A stretch of 64,000 bases of DNA from Scortum barcoo (Eukaryota; Chordata; Actinopteri; Centrarchiformes; Terapontidae). This document shows positions 47,601 to 57,315 of the stretch, in pieces. The notes below the pieces were generated by a model. That model saw only the letters and a list, made by a program, of their open reading frames with translations, made no database searches and had not been told where the DNA came from. Position 1 is the first letter of the stretch; each line of letters opens with the position of its first letter. Location of the stretch: assembly GCA_023238725.1 (NCBI GenBank), contig CM041534.1, forward strand, positions 5,282,449 through 5,346,448, written 5' to 3'. The position numbers were made by a program, and so were the translations under genes.

Positions 47601-50600
47601 TCTCTGTAGCCACATGATGGCCAACAGAGAGAGTTTATACAAACCTTCAGTGACCTTGACTGAAGTAAAGAGTTCAAATGCACCACTAAACATCAAAGGT
47701 GCACTGTCACAACACCAGCGTGTTTGCCCCTATTTCAACACTCACTGAGCACGCCACGCACATTGTACCCTTATGGAGTATGTATGGCGTGATGGTAAAA
47801 AAACAAGTTGCATTTATTTGTCGAATTAGAACTGTTCACTGGATTAAAAGTCAACAGAAATTAGTGAATCTATCTGAAGCTATTTTTCTAACTTCTTCTA
47901 GCAGTGTACATGGAAAAGTGGTGGAAAATACCTGAGTACATTTACTCAAGTACAATATTCACCTCTCCAACAGGGGAGTGAAAACTTTTGGTCTAAACGA
48001 AGATCTGAGTTTGTCAGTTTTCCTCTAATTTATTAAATTTGATGGATGAAGTATTTGTATTTTATGTACTCCTCTCTCTGTAACTTAGATAAACGTCTGT
48101 GTTCTTTAGTTTCTGATGTGATTATAATGTATTGAACATTGACAATGGGAACTCCAACCACTACATCTGTTATCCAATAGATTTTAAATCCTGTCAACCA
48201 CTTATCCAATGGCAAGTGACTACACACGCTTATCTTTGTCTTGATAAAGACAAAGTTAATGTTGAATCCCCCTTACTATTTTAAAGTATTTATACTTGAG
48301 TATTTTCTATTTTATTTTCTATTTTTTTATTTTCTATTTTGTTACTTTTATGCTTTCACTCCACTACAGTTCAGAGGCAAATATGATGCTTTTTACTCCA
48401 CTATATTTATATGAAACCTTTTACTTTTACGATAAAACTTTATTGATCCCCAGTGGGAAATTCATAGTCTAGCAGCAGTATATAAAAGTCATTTATATGC
48501 ACCATTAAAGTGATGAACACATTAATACCGGACTATTATCATAATCCGGTATTACTATATACATTATTATGGAATTGGCCATTCTGCATAATGAGCAGCT
48601 TTACTTTTGGCACTTTTAGTATATTTGATGCAAATATTGTATTTGTATTGTATTTCTACTCTATTGTATTTTTTTTTACTTCTTCCAGCACTGTATATAC
48701 ATGCACAGCTTTGTGAGATGATAAGTACAGGTGGGTGTACAGTATCATTTTTTTGTAGAAGCAGAGACTTTAATCCACTGGCCAAACTGATGTCAACATA
48801 TATGAAACTTATTACTTTCTGCCTCTTGCAATTAATATCTCTGTTCATCTTCTTCCTGCAGGTTGTAGCAATTCAGGCCACACAGCAGCTAAATCCATCA
48901 GCACATCAGTGTTACACGGAGGTCCTCCTTCTGACTGTTACCTTGATTAAGAAGTCACAGTCCTCCACTTGGAAAGCAATGTCTTTTACTCCGTCTCCAT
49001 GCTTAATCAAGTGTTCTCCCATTTCTGAGGGGATATAAAACCATGTTGAAATGAAGACATATTGTATGTCATGTTCACAGCATTTCATCTTTCATGTGTC
49101 TCATGTTTTCTGACGAGAAAACTTGCCTTCATTTCCAGGATTTAGTGCAGATTCAAATGCAAATATTATCTGTGAGGAGAGAGGAGGGGCAATTGTGTTT
49201 GTGGAGAGGATCACTATTTATGGACATACTGGACATACCATAAATGTAAACACTTGAGTGTTTATTCAACCAGCAGAGGATGTTAAACTGCATACCTTAT
49301 CCTGTCTGATGACATGAGACACCACCTCTCGGCTGCCAGTCTCCAGACCCTTATAGGCCATAGGCTCAAAGCCCATCTTATCACAGTAGAAGGAGGCTGC
49401 CTGCAAAGTGATCAGACTGTCTTTACCATGAGGGGAGTTACTGATAAACTTTGACAAAGTGAGATATAGTTAGCTGACTTCTCCTGCTAACATTGTATTG
49501 TGTATCTGTGAATGTATGTACTGGGGTTTCCTCAATTCTGGCTGTGTACTGAACCACAGTGATCAAATTAAATGAGTTTGTGCATATATAGAGAATATTT
49601 ACATACGGTACAGCTGCAACAACTGATGATTTTCATTGTCCCTTAGTCTGCTGATCATTTTCTTTGTCATTTTTTGTCTACAATATGTCAAAAAAATCTA
49701 TATTTCTAAGTATTCACATAGAATCCCACACTCCAAAACCCAAATATGTTGAGTTACCTGATATGACAAATGAACACATTTTAGAAGCTGGAAAAGTCTG
49801 GCATTTTTGCTTGACAAATGACTCCAACAAATGATTATCAAAGTAGTTAATCAGCAGCTTCTCAGTCAAACAACTTATCAGTTTATCAGACTGTATTATT
49901 CAGAAATTGATGTCAAATAGTTTTGGATAAATTAAAGAATTAAAAGAGACCATAGATTAAACAACACGTGGTTATTTTAACTGGATGTTTCTGTAAATAC
50001 TGAAAGTCAATAAAGTCATTTATATTTCCACAGTAACAGTATAAAGATGCATGATGAAGACACTGAATCTTCAAAAGTGATATGTCTGGGATCTGAACTT
50101 CAAGGTCAACGTTTGGTTGTATTTCAGTGTTTGGATACTGACCTGTTTGGCATTGCCGACCCAGAAGGTGAGATGATGAAACTTGACAAACCTTCCCCTT
50201 ACATGCTAAAAAGCAAAAGAACAACAGACCTGAACAAAATATGCAACAGTTTAAAGAGTCACACGGTGAGAGACGTAACACTTTAACTTTTAACTTGTGT
50301 TTTTTTTTTTCCTGCTTTAGAGGTCTTAAATGAATAGCTTCACCTACAGGAAAGACTTATGATAAAATGTAATACGAGCTGCATGTTTAGAAAGATTCAT
50401 CTACTCCTTCAACATTCAGTCATTCTGTAATGATTCAGGTCTTATTCTGCAGAACCAACAGTACTGTTAACATGTCAAACTATGTCACACATTTACAGTA
50501 ACTCCTGTACAGTAACTCCGTAGAGGCTGTTTCAATCTTACCTTCTCCCCTTTATCTGTGTAGCTTGTCTAAAAAGAAAGAGAAGATATAAATCATTATG

Positions 50601-50745
50601 ACTTCATCCGCAAGTGCTCAGATGAGTGCTTATCATCTGAAGATACAATGATCTCTGAATTAGCTGTAAAAAATGTTTCATGTCCCACAACTGACAGCAC
50701 CAGGTCAGCATAATTGACTCTGATCAAAATGAAGTCTCTTACCAT
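44554..50745 (-). CDS. hpd: hpd, 4-hydroxyphenylpyruvate dioxygenase
   Basis: Fourteen coding exons on the - strand: 50743-50745, 50542-50568, 50143-50205, 49296-49400, 49127-49169, 48942-49024, 47324-47413, 47123-47229, 46497-46574, 46110-46272, 45819-45890, 45564-45686, 45356-45472 and 44554-44667. They sum to 1188 bases, 395 codons plus stop, against 393 residues in human. The enzyme is known to convert 4-hydroxyphenylpyruvate and O2 to homogentisate and CO2 in tyrosine breakdown, in the cytosol, mainly in liver and kidney. The two vicinal-oxygen-chelate halves are visible (FHHLTFWVGNAKQ; FIDHIVGNQ). Iron ligands fall at His184, His267 and Glu350 by this model, matching human 183, 266 and 349. 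One intron is GC-AG. Teleosts may have two copies; I cannot say which this is. The gene looks intact. Confidence 0.95.
45356..45472 (-). CDS. hpd: hpd exon 13 (iron ligand Glu350)
   Basis: 117 bases, 39 codons. It contains DKGYLLQIFTKPVQDRPTLF followed by LEVIQR; the Glu of LEVIQR is the third iron ligand. The donor is TTT|GTAAGT and the acceptor ccttttaag; phase 0 at both ends. Confidence 0.95.
45564..45686 (-). CDS. hpd: hpd exon 12
   Basis: 123 bases, 41 codons (RARGMEFLSAPDTYYDSLRE and KLKTAKIKVKEDL). The acceptor is cctaaaacag and the donor CAG|GTGAGG; phase 0. Confidence 0.94.
45819..45890 (-). CDS. hpd: hpd exon 11 (iron ligand His267)
   Basis: 72 bases, 24 codons, beginning EYVDYNGGPGVQHIAL; the His is the second iron ligand. 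The acceptor is gctcctcacag and the donor GCC|GTGAGT. Confidence 0.95.
46110..46272 (-). CDS. hpd: hpd exon 10
   Basis: 163 bases. It contains FHRFWSIDDKQIHTQYSSLR and MPINEPATGKRKSQIQ, core strands of the catalytic C-terminal half. The start completes the Trp codon split from exon 9; the donor is CAG|GTGTGA. Confidence 0.95.
46497..46574 (-). CDS. hpd: hpd exon 9 (iron ligand His184)
   Basis: 78 bases with FIDHIVGNQPDDEMV; the His is the first iron ligand at the start of the C-terminal half. The acceptor is ctctctttgcag and the donor CTG|GTACGA, somewhat off consensus at +4. Confidence 0.95.
47123..47229 (-). CDS. hpd: hpd exon 8 (inter-domain)
   Basis: 107 bases starting YGDTTHTLIEYLGPYKGLFL and ending DPLLAT, the link between the two domain halves. 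The acceptor is tttgcccccag and the donor ACT|GTGAGT. Confidence 0.95.
47324..47413 (-). CDS. hpd: hpd exon 7
   Basis: 90 bases, 30 codons: TAKERGAVIVKEPWVEQD through GRVKYAVVQT. The acceptor sequence ctgacagacag holds two possible AGs; the first one, four bases upstream, is required to keep frame. The donor is ACG|GTATGA. Confidence 0.93.
47916..48693. repeat. Non-autonomous DNA element (fish MITE-type) in hpd intron 6
   Basis: The left end reads AGTGGTGGAAAATACCTGAG and the right end TACTTCTTCCAGCACTG, resembling inverted CAGTGGTGGAAA..TTTCCACCACTG termini of a repeat I remember as abundant in fish, with internal aagtac/tactttact motifs. The interior includes a retroelement-like tail (tttattgatccccagtggga near 48441) and a 10-bp-arm palindrome at 48523-48554, suggesting nested insertion. 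Confidence 0.55.
48942..49024 (-). CDS. hpd: hpd exon 6
   Basis: 83 bases encoding EMGEHLIKHGDGVKDIAFQV and EDCDFLIK of the N-terminal half. The acceptor is tatcccctcag and the donor AAG|GTAACA. Confidence 0.95.
49127..49169 (-). CDS. hpd: hpd exon 5 (GC donor)
   Basis: A 43-base exon encoding IIFAFESALNPGNE plus one base. The donor is GAAG|GCAAGT, a GC-AG intron; any nearby GT would break the frame into exon 6. The acceptor is gctcctcacag-type. Confidence 0.93.
49296..49400 (-). CDS. hpd: hpd exon 4
   Basis: 105 bases, 35 codons, starting AASFYCDKMGFEPMAYKGLE and ending SHVIRQDK, almost identical to the human segment. The acceptor is tcactttgcag and the donor AAG|GTATGC. Confidence 0.96.
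49610..49880 (+). repeat. Fish interspersed repeat, copy A (hpd intron 3)
   Basis: Begins cagctgcaacaactgatga and ends with caaatgattatcaaagtag and ttatcagtttatc. It matches, as remembered, a dispersed fish repeat with many TGATTAATC-type words and internal CACATTTTAGAAGCTGGAA. Two further copies lie at 52020 and 53454. Confidence 0.5.
50143..50205 (-). CDS. hpd: hpd exon 3
   Basis: A 63-base, 21-codon exon (HVRGRFVKFHHLTFWVGNAK then Q), matching human RGRFLHFHSVTFWVGNAKQ. The acceptor is tgctttttag and the donor CAG|GTCAGT. Confidence 0.94.
50542..50568 (-). CDS. hpd: hpd exon 2 (27-base microexon)
   Basis: A 27-base exon encoding TSYTDKGEK, matching the human N-terminus TTYSDKGAK after Met. 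The acceptor is ttctttttag and the donor AAG|GTAAGA. Confidence 0.9.
50743..50745 (-). CDS. hpd: hpd exon 1, start codon directly before the donor
   Basis: ATG occupies the last three bases of the exon, followed by GTAAGAG, and joins in phase to TSYTDKGEK. The upstream sequence CTTCTCTGAACAG next to 50767 could itself be an acceptor, in which case the ATG exon is a 24-base internal exon (50743-50766) and a non-coding exon lies further upstream. Confidence 0.82.
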
Positions 50746-50845
50746 GCTTTTACTGTAGATTGGCCCCTGTTCAGAGAAGAGAAAGATCAAAATCAGTGAC
50801 CAGCCCGGTGGCGTGCAGATAAGTAGTGACCTGATGAGCAAATGT

Positions 50846-50853
50846 GATTGGCC
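50846..50853 (-). promoter_or_regulatory. CCAAT box upstream of hpd
   Basis: GGCCAATC on the - strand lies about 100 bases upstream of the hpd start codon, a usual distance from a start site. No TATA box was seen between it and the ATG. A functional role is inferred from position only. Confidence 0.35.
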
Positions 50854-50859
50854 CTTTAG

Positions 50860-52560
50860 GATCTACACCCACCTGTCCACCTCCTTGCTTCCTGCTGCAC
50901 TTTAGCTAAAAAGTTCAGCGGCAGTGGTCTGAAATTTTGTCATCTCTCCCAAGTCCAGTGTCAAATCAGTCGTCATAGAAAATAGACACAATAAAATCAG
51001 GGACAGTGATGAAGTACAGATACTACTCTCACTCTAGTCTTGGATGTTTGCCTGACTCAGCTGAACATGAAATAAGCTCAAGAGAAGAACCATTTATTTG
51101 TAATAAATCAGAAATTCAGTACATCTTTAAAAAAATCATGCAATTATTACATATAACTGAACTGGCAGCACAGAAGTAAATATAAATACAGTGGTAGCAG
51201 TGTTAAAGGTAAAAATAATAAGAGATGATTCTGTCCAACATCAGTCCCTCTGAGATCCCTCTCTGGTTTCTGATTTGCACCACCAGAGGGAGCAATTATT
51301 GCCTGATTGAAACAGTTACCACAGAAACAGATATGTAATCATGTACTGTGAGATCAGAAAGTAAAGCCAGAACTTTCTACTTGCAAATGAATTGATTTTG
51401 ATTAATTCCTCATTTAATTATGATGCTTAGAGATTATATTTCTATTAAGTGCCTTTAATATCCAGATCATGAGGACGCACACATTTAAAGAAGGATTAAA
51501 AAACAGGTTGTCGTCACGAATTAAACAAGATTTAACATTTCATCCATAGTTATTTTCAGTGTACCAAAGATCATCACAAAAAAAGGAAATGTCAAATCAA
51601 AACATCTCATACTGACAGTAAAAATGTACACATGCACTTTGTCTTTTGTTTTATATATTTTGACAATCTTTGAGGTTATAGAAAACATTCACATTAGAAG
51701 GTCATGTTTCGCCTGGCTCTGCAGGGGAGAAAATATCACAGGTCTGTCGGAAACGTAGGGGTGAGGCGAGGTGCCGCGGCCTGTTAACTGTTATCAGAGA
51801 TCATACGAGGTCACATCCAGGCGGTTACAGACAAGGCCGATGAACAAAAATTGTGTCTGGCCCCAGCTACAGTGCTGGAGGCTGCATGGGCATGTCAGTA
51901 TACACATGCCACTGTGTGTGAAGGAGCTCCATGAGAAAGACAAGATCATGCAGTTTGTGGTCCTATAAATTGCACGAATATGGGGTAGCTTCAAATAAAA
52001 AATCTAAACAAGAAGCGACGGCAGTTGCCAATTATTTCCATTATCGCTGAATCCATCAACTGATTTTGAGATTAATCAATTCGTCATTTTGTCCATTAAA
52101 TATCAAAAAGGTTTTTGGAGGTCTTCGGTCCCAAACTCAAAGAAATATCAAATATCAAGACAAATATCAAAGAATCAGATCTAGAGGAGCTGGGAGATTA
52201 CTTTTGAATTACTTTTCTGTCAGTGGATTGAGTTAAGCAAGTATTCATTTCAGCATTCGATCTGACTGTCAGCGCTGTCTGAATGGATGAAGCTAAGCTA
52301 GCTCCATCTGCATCCAAAACAGACTTCAAAACACATTTCCTTAGTTAAGTTTCACTCTTTTACTTTTGTTTTCACATTTTTTGTTTATTTCAGCAATATT
52401 GTTTTAATGATACACATATGTGATTTAACTCATTTTCAAAAGGCTTCAGTAATTCAGTTTCTCAAAATGAAACCTATATTTTGACACTGCTGATGTCTCT
52501 TAATGTCTCTGCATGGTCCAACTGTTTGAGCCTGTGCGCACATACCTCACCGGGTTTGTG
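50860..52560. other. Intergenic region between divergent hpd and the unnamed gene
   Basis: AT-rich, no gene recognised. It contains one copy of a fish interspersed repeat at about 52.02-52.25 kb. The short frames near 51.8 kb show no domain. Confidence 0.6.
52020..52250 (+). repeat. Fish interspersed repeat, copy B
   Basis: Contains ttgccaattatttccattat, gagattaatcaattcgtca and ttttgtccattaaatatc, the same word order as the copies at 49610 and 53454. Diverged. Confidence 0.45.
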
Positions 52561-52591
52561 TGGCTCAGTTTGTGCCGCGCTGTGATTTTCT

Positions 52592-52742
52592 ATTGGTTCG
52601 TTTCGGGAGCTGTGTGGCTCCTGATTGGCTCAGTTGTGGGTGTGTGCGATCCACCCGCTCGACTGTCGTGAATTCTCATTGGCCGGTGTGAGCTCCGGGA
52701 TGTGATTGGTCTACAAAGATGAGTTTTCTCCTCGACTATTGG
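52592..52742 (+). promoter_or_regulatory. Promoter with five inverted CCAAT boxes
   Basis: ATTGG occurs at 52592, 52624, 52678, 52705 and 52738, all in the same orientation, spaced 32, 54, 27 and 33 bases. Downstream come GCGGAAGT (ETS-type, 52770-52777) and TGAGTCA (AP-1-type, 52790-52796), then a splice donor at 52823. There is no obvious TATA box. Arrays of CCAAT boxes about 25-35 bases apart are typical of NF-Y-dependent promoters; assignment to the + strand gene rests on the donor and on the exons further right. Confidence 0.6.
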
Positions 52743-52749
52743 CCAGCAC

Positions 52750-52822
52750 TGTTGTCATCACACAAGAATGCGGAAGTCGTGTAGTCTACTGAGTCACCGT
52801 TGTGTCAGCTGATTCTTTCTGA
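52750..52822 (+). other. Probable 5' UTR exon 1 of an unnamed + strand gene
   Basis: Follows the CCAAT array and ends at the donor CTGA|GTGAGTAAC. No start codon opens a long frame here. The 5' boundary is approximate. The gene cannot be named because no coding exon with protein signature lies inside the window. Confidence 0.45.
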
Positions 52823-53025
52823 GTGAGTAACTCGATTTATCTTTGAAAAATAAGTAACTTGTAAATAATGTATGGTGTGTGACATGTTCCCAGGCTGGTA
52901 GACTAGTGTTGGACGTGTGAACCTCACGCCATTTAGGCGTTTTCTGTCGGTGTATGTGCGAATATTACACAGCAGCCCCCAGTAGTGTTGCTATCCGGCA
53001 GCTAGCATGATGCTAACGTTTGCAA

Positions 53026-53051
53026 ACACACACATACACACACACACACAC
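53026..53051. repeat. (CA)n microsatellite
   Basis: A CA run with one TA interruption in the first intron of the unnamed gene. Confidence 0.85.
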
Positions 53052-53453
53052 GTTTTCGGTTTGTGTAAACTGGTCGCCTCCACAGTACCAGCCTGCAGTG
53101 AGGCTGTGGTCTACTTTCACTTTCACCTTCACCTCACACGTACTTAAACTTTGTACTGTCACACGTTCACACCTGTTGTGTCCAACAGATGTTACCTGTT
53201 GTTCACTGGGGTCCAATGTTGTGGTGGAGCTGACTGTGTTACCGGCATGTCTGGAAATTTCCAGATCAGTTGTATGTTTTAATTGTACCAAATGAAAGCA
53301 CCCTGGAATCCCCCACTGGAAAATTATTTTATACTCATGAGGAAGAGGAACTGTTGTTGTTCATCAGTGCCACTCTGTACCTGACTGTCGATTCGAGTTA
53401 GTTACTCTGTTGATACAAACACTCACTGTGAAGACAGTTTAGTCTTCTTACCA

Positions 53454-53705
53454 GGGCTGCACCTAACATGTATTTTCATTATAGATTTATTTGATTATCA
53501 GTTATTTTGTGGATTAATCAAGTAGTTTTTTGGTCCATAAAATGTCAGATAATGGTGAAAAATGTCATTGTCCCACACAGAGGAATAAAGAAAACAGAAA
53601 ATATTCACATCTGAGAGGCTGAAATCAGATAATTTGGATATGTTTCTTTAAAAAAAAAAAACACCTTAAAAGATTAATTGAGTATAAAAATTTAATTGAT
53701 GTAAA
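53454..53705 (+). repeat. Fish interspersed repeat, copy C
   Basis: Begins agggctgcacctaacatgta, then ggtccataaaatgtcagat, acagaggaataaagaaaac and agaaaatattcacatctgag. It is the best preserved of the three copies in this window. Family name not known to me. Confidence 0.55.
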
Positions 53706-54557
53706 GTCTGCTATTCTAATCCAACGCACTTTTTGTCAGAGTCAGTGAATATCTCAGCACTATCTGCTAGCTCTCCGTTCTGTGTGGGCTGAAAAGTAAT
53801 CTTGGGCACAACCCGCACGTGAGTTTGACCAGGATCATTTGTGTTTATTCTCATTAAACACAACCTGTGAATCTTCACCTCTCCATCTGCCTCCAGTGAG
53901 TGGCATTTCCATAACTGGTGTGTCAAAATCAATAAATAATTACTGCATGTAGCAAATCACATGTAAATTCGTCTGGCTAGCTACAGCAGTATGATGCTAA
54001 ATTAAACAGATTTTGCTGCGCTTTAATTCCAGCTCTGTCAGGTCTGTCTGCAAGAACAAGCAAACAGCTTTTAAAATGCTTATTTTCTGAATGAAGTTTG
54101 GATCGATCAGCAGAGACCTTCAAACAATAAATTCATTATCAGTATAGTCTGTTAATTTTATTTCAATAAACTATTTGTTGCAGCAGTAATGTCTTTATCA
54201 CTTCAGGTATTTACTGTGATCACCACTGGGTCATGTGGTCATTTCATCACAGTGACACATATTTTTATAATTAAGTGGTGACATTGTGAACTAATTTAAA
54301 TGCGAAGGAAGGCTACTGAATTTACACACCAAACATGACTGAATGATATGAACTAAATGGGGAAATTAATTAACTTATTTTTAATGGTGTTTTAAATATA
54401 CTGTACATTTTTATATACATTCTTTATTAGGCCACTCAGCTAAAACTAATCTGTCTGTTACAGCCCTTCAATAAATCCTAGCTTCATGAAGGTTATGATG
54501 TTCAGAATAATGTAGCTTGTGATGCTTTTAAATAGTTTTCTATTGAGAAGTGTTTCT

Positions 54558-54559
<2 letters not shown>

Positions 54560-54586
<27 letters not shown>
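54560..54586. repeat. Poly(T) run of 27
   Basis: An uninterrupted homopolymer; on the - strand this is an A tail, but no SINE or LINE body was recognised next to it. Confidence 0.9.
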
Positions 54587-54588
<2 letters not shown>

Positions 54589-57039
54589 GCAATCGTTTAA
54601 GCATTAGTAGCTGATAGTCATTAAGAGCTTCGAACATAGTTGTGCATCTCAGACCTCAACCCTCCGGGTACGCGCTTATAAGTGTCCTCAGACGTTTTAC
54701 TAAAACGTTTGCTACATGCTTTGACGAAACCGTGTGTTTTGTACTCGTATAATAACATGGTATTTTATTGCTTTAAGTTTAATTTCTCTCACTGTTTGCT
54801 CTACTGGATATCTCACACCTCATAGTTATCAGGACACATCTTACCGACCAGATGTATGATGTCTTCTCCCAAATCTGCCACCAACCTCTCTAAACCTAAT
54901 GGACACTATGAATCAGTCTGGAAGGATAAAGTCTTAACACCAGGCTAGTTAGTCAGTTGCAGCAGCAGCTTACGTTTTCAACAGATAGCACGTATTCATC
55001 AGAGCACAGTAAGACTCGTATCTGTTCCCCAGACACTCTATCTTCCTGCTTAATCCAGTCCACACTCTACAACCTTATCATTACTGCAAATACTTCACTC
55101 TGCAGTCGTCACACTCTGCACTCTGCAGTCGTTTGCTCAAAAGCCCAAACTTAACATTCATTTAATACTTGTTTTTTGTATTATACTAATTGTGTCCATA
55201 GCATTGATTGTTGAGGGTTGATGGTAACACAAGCTGACACTGAATACTTGCTTACATGCATATTCAGTTTTACTGATTCTTTGATCAGACAGTCCTTGAT
55301 TCTCATCACATTTTTTCCTATTTTTGATTTTATTTGATTTAGACAGATTTGGAGGGTTCGTGCAAGGTGGACTTAATGTTTGAGGTTATGGTTCTTTTGT
55401 TAGATGTAAAACTTTTCAAAGTAAGTTATGACAAAAAAGTATTGTATTAGTACCAAGACTGAGGTATTGTATCAGTACCAGCAGAAAAATGTTTTAAACT
55501 TTTCTGCCCTATAACTCATATAGACTGACGACATTGTTTCATTTTGTGAATCCTTCAGTGATCAGGATCAGTGATTCATTTTAAATGAAACAACAAGGCT
55601 TCAAAATCATCTGTACTTTACTGGATTGTAAGTAAATGTCATGTACAGTGACAATGAGACTGGATCTGAAGGCAGGATCTAACATGAATAATGCTGACGA
55701 AGGTGTGGTAGGTACATTGAACTAATTTCTCCCCACACATTTTTATTAAAAAGTTCACGCCCTAATGTATTCAGAATCTTAGTTATGTTCTCATATCAAA
55801 ACATAATGTCTAAAAATATCCCACTGTAAATATGACAACACCCAAGCTGCAGCCTATAGTGTATTATTAATTTTCACAAGCATTTCCTTTAAACCGGTGT
55901 CAGATAGATGGAGGAGAAGTCGTAGCACAAGTGTGTGGAATTACAATCAGTTTTCCTCAGGCTGATTAAATTTCCCCTTACAGCTTTCCACCAGCAGAAA
56001 GACCACAGAAGTCACTGTATGTTTTGTATGTTAGTATGCAGAGAGTGAAAGTGATTGAGGGGAAAGGAATTTTAATTTTAATTATTAAACAGAGTGCTCT
56101 AGCATGAGTTAATCCATCAAATTGTGTCTTTTTGTTAATTTTTTTTAGATAGACAGTAATAAGCGAACTTTGTTTTGTTTTTACTTTCCGTACTGTTTTT
56201 CTGTTCCTTATGAAACTTGATATCCAGACTAATAAATGGTGCCAGACCATTTGTTTAGACATATTTTGAAAACATTGATGATTATTAATAAGTATAGTAA
56301 GTAGTAATAATAATAATGATAATAATAAATATAGTAAGTAGTAATAACTACATGTTGATACCTCCATCCAGATGCTCAGCTTTTTAGTCCCTATTGGCTC
56401 ATTGTTTTGCTTTCAACCAACAAACATACTGTATGGTCCATTCTCATCTCTGTCATCAACCCTGTTTCCAGAAGCCAGCTGTTCTCAGCCAACAAGCTCT
56501 GATAACACCTACTGCACACTACTTGCACACACCAAACTGCAAACAAAGTGAGCAGCTAGCAGAAAATCTGAGCAAAGGGGAGAATGAATATTTTATAGGT
56601 GGCCAGAAACACAACAAGTTATTCAAGTAAAGTCATATATGTTAGTCATAACAATTGTAGGGTTAGGGGGGTTAGGCTAAATGTCAGGTTGCTGTTAAGT
56701 TCATCTGTCCATAGATCATCAATTAATGCAGCTTGCTTCCTTACTGTCTTTACTCAATTGTTTCTCTGCTAAATTTGTGTGTTAACTTTGTTAATGAAGT
56801 AATTCAGTTAATCACTTTTGTCAGCTCATGTCTCATTACATTTATTTTTTTTAGTACAAATTATCTCTGTATAGTTAAATTGCCTGACACTATTTTTGTT
56901 GAGTCAGTAGGTGACTCATACTGCTTAGAGTGTGATATTGTACCTATTTCAAAGCAATTATGACCGCTTTCCTGCATGTGGTGATTTCTATGCTCATGAC
57001 TGATTAGCGATGAAAGCTGTCCTTTTTGATAAAATGAGT

Positions 57040-57315
57040 CATGAGTGGAGGTGGGAGAGTCTGTGCCCCGTAGTATGGCTTCTTTCACTTTGAGAAGCCT
57101 GGCACTTAGAGAGTGGGAGGGAGAAAGAGTGAGCAACAGAGTAGAGAGTGAGCGAGTGAGAGAGGGAGGGAGGTATGTCATGCACTGGATTACAACCAGT
57201 ATGTGTTTGGGAGACGGAGACTACCACTACTTTGCAAGACACTGAGCTTTAATTCAACCTTAAGAGGTGGACAGAAGCTTCAACATAAAGTCTGTAGATT
57301 CAGCACTTTGTGCAG
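57040..57315 (+). other. Possible alternative 5' exon
   Basis: A purine-rich GAGAG stretch is followed by tttgtgcag|gtaagacac, a strong donor at 57316. There is no convincing acceptor upstream, so if real it is an alternative first exon of the same + strand gene that continues at 58444. Weak support. Confidence 0.3.

Noticed and set aside
50047..50286. 79-codon open frame on the + strand over hpd exon 3
   Set aside because: It is antisense to a confident hpd exon and has no domain.
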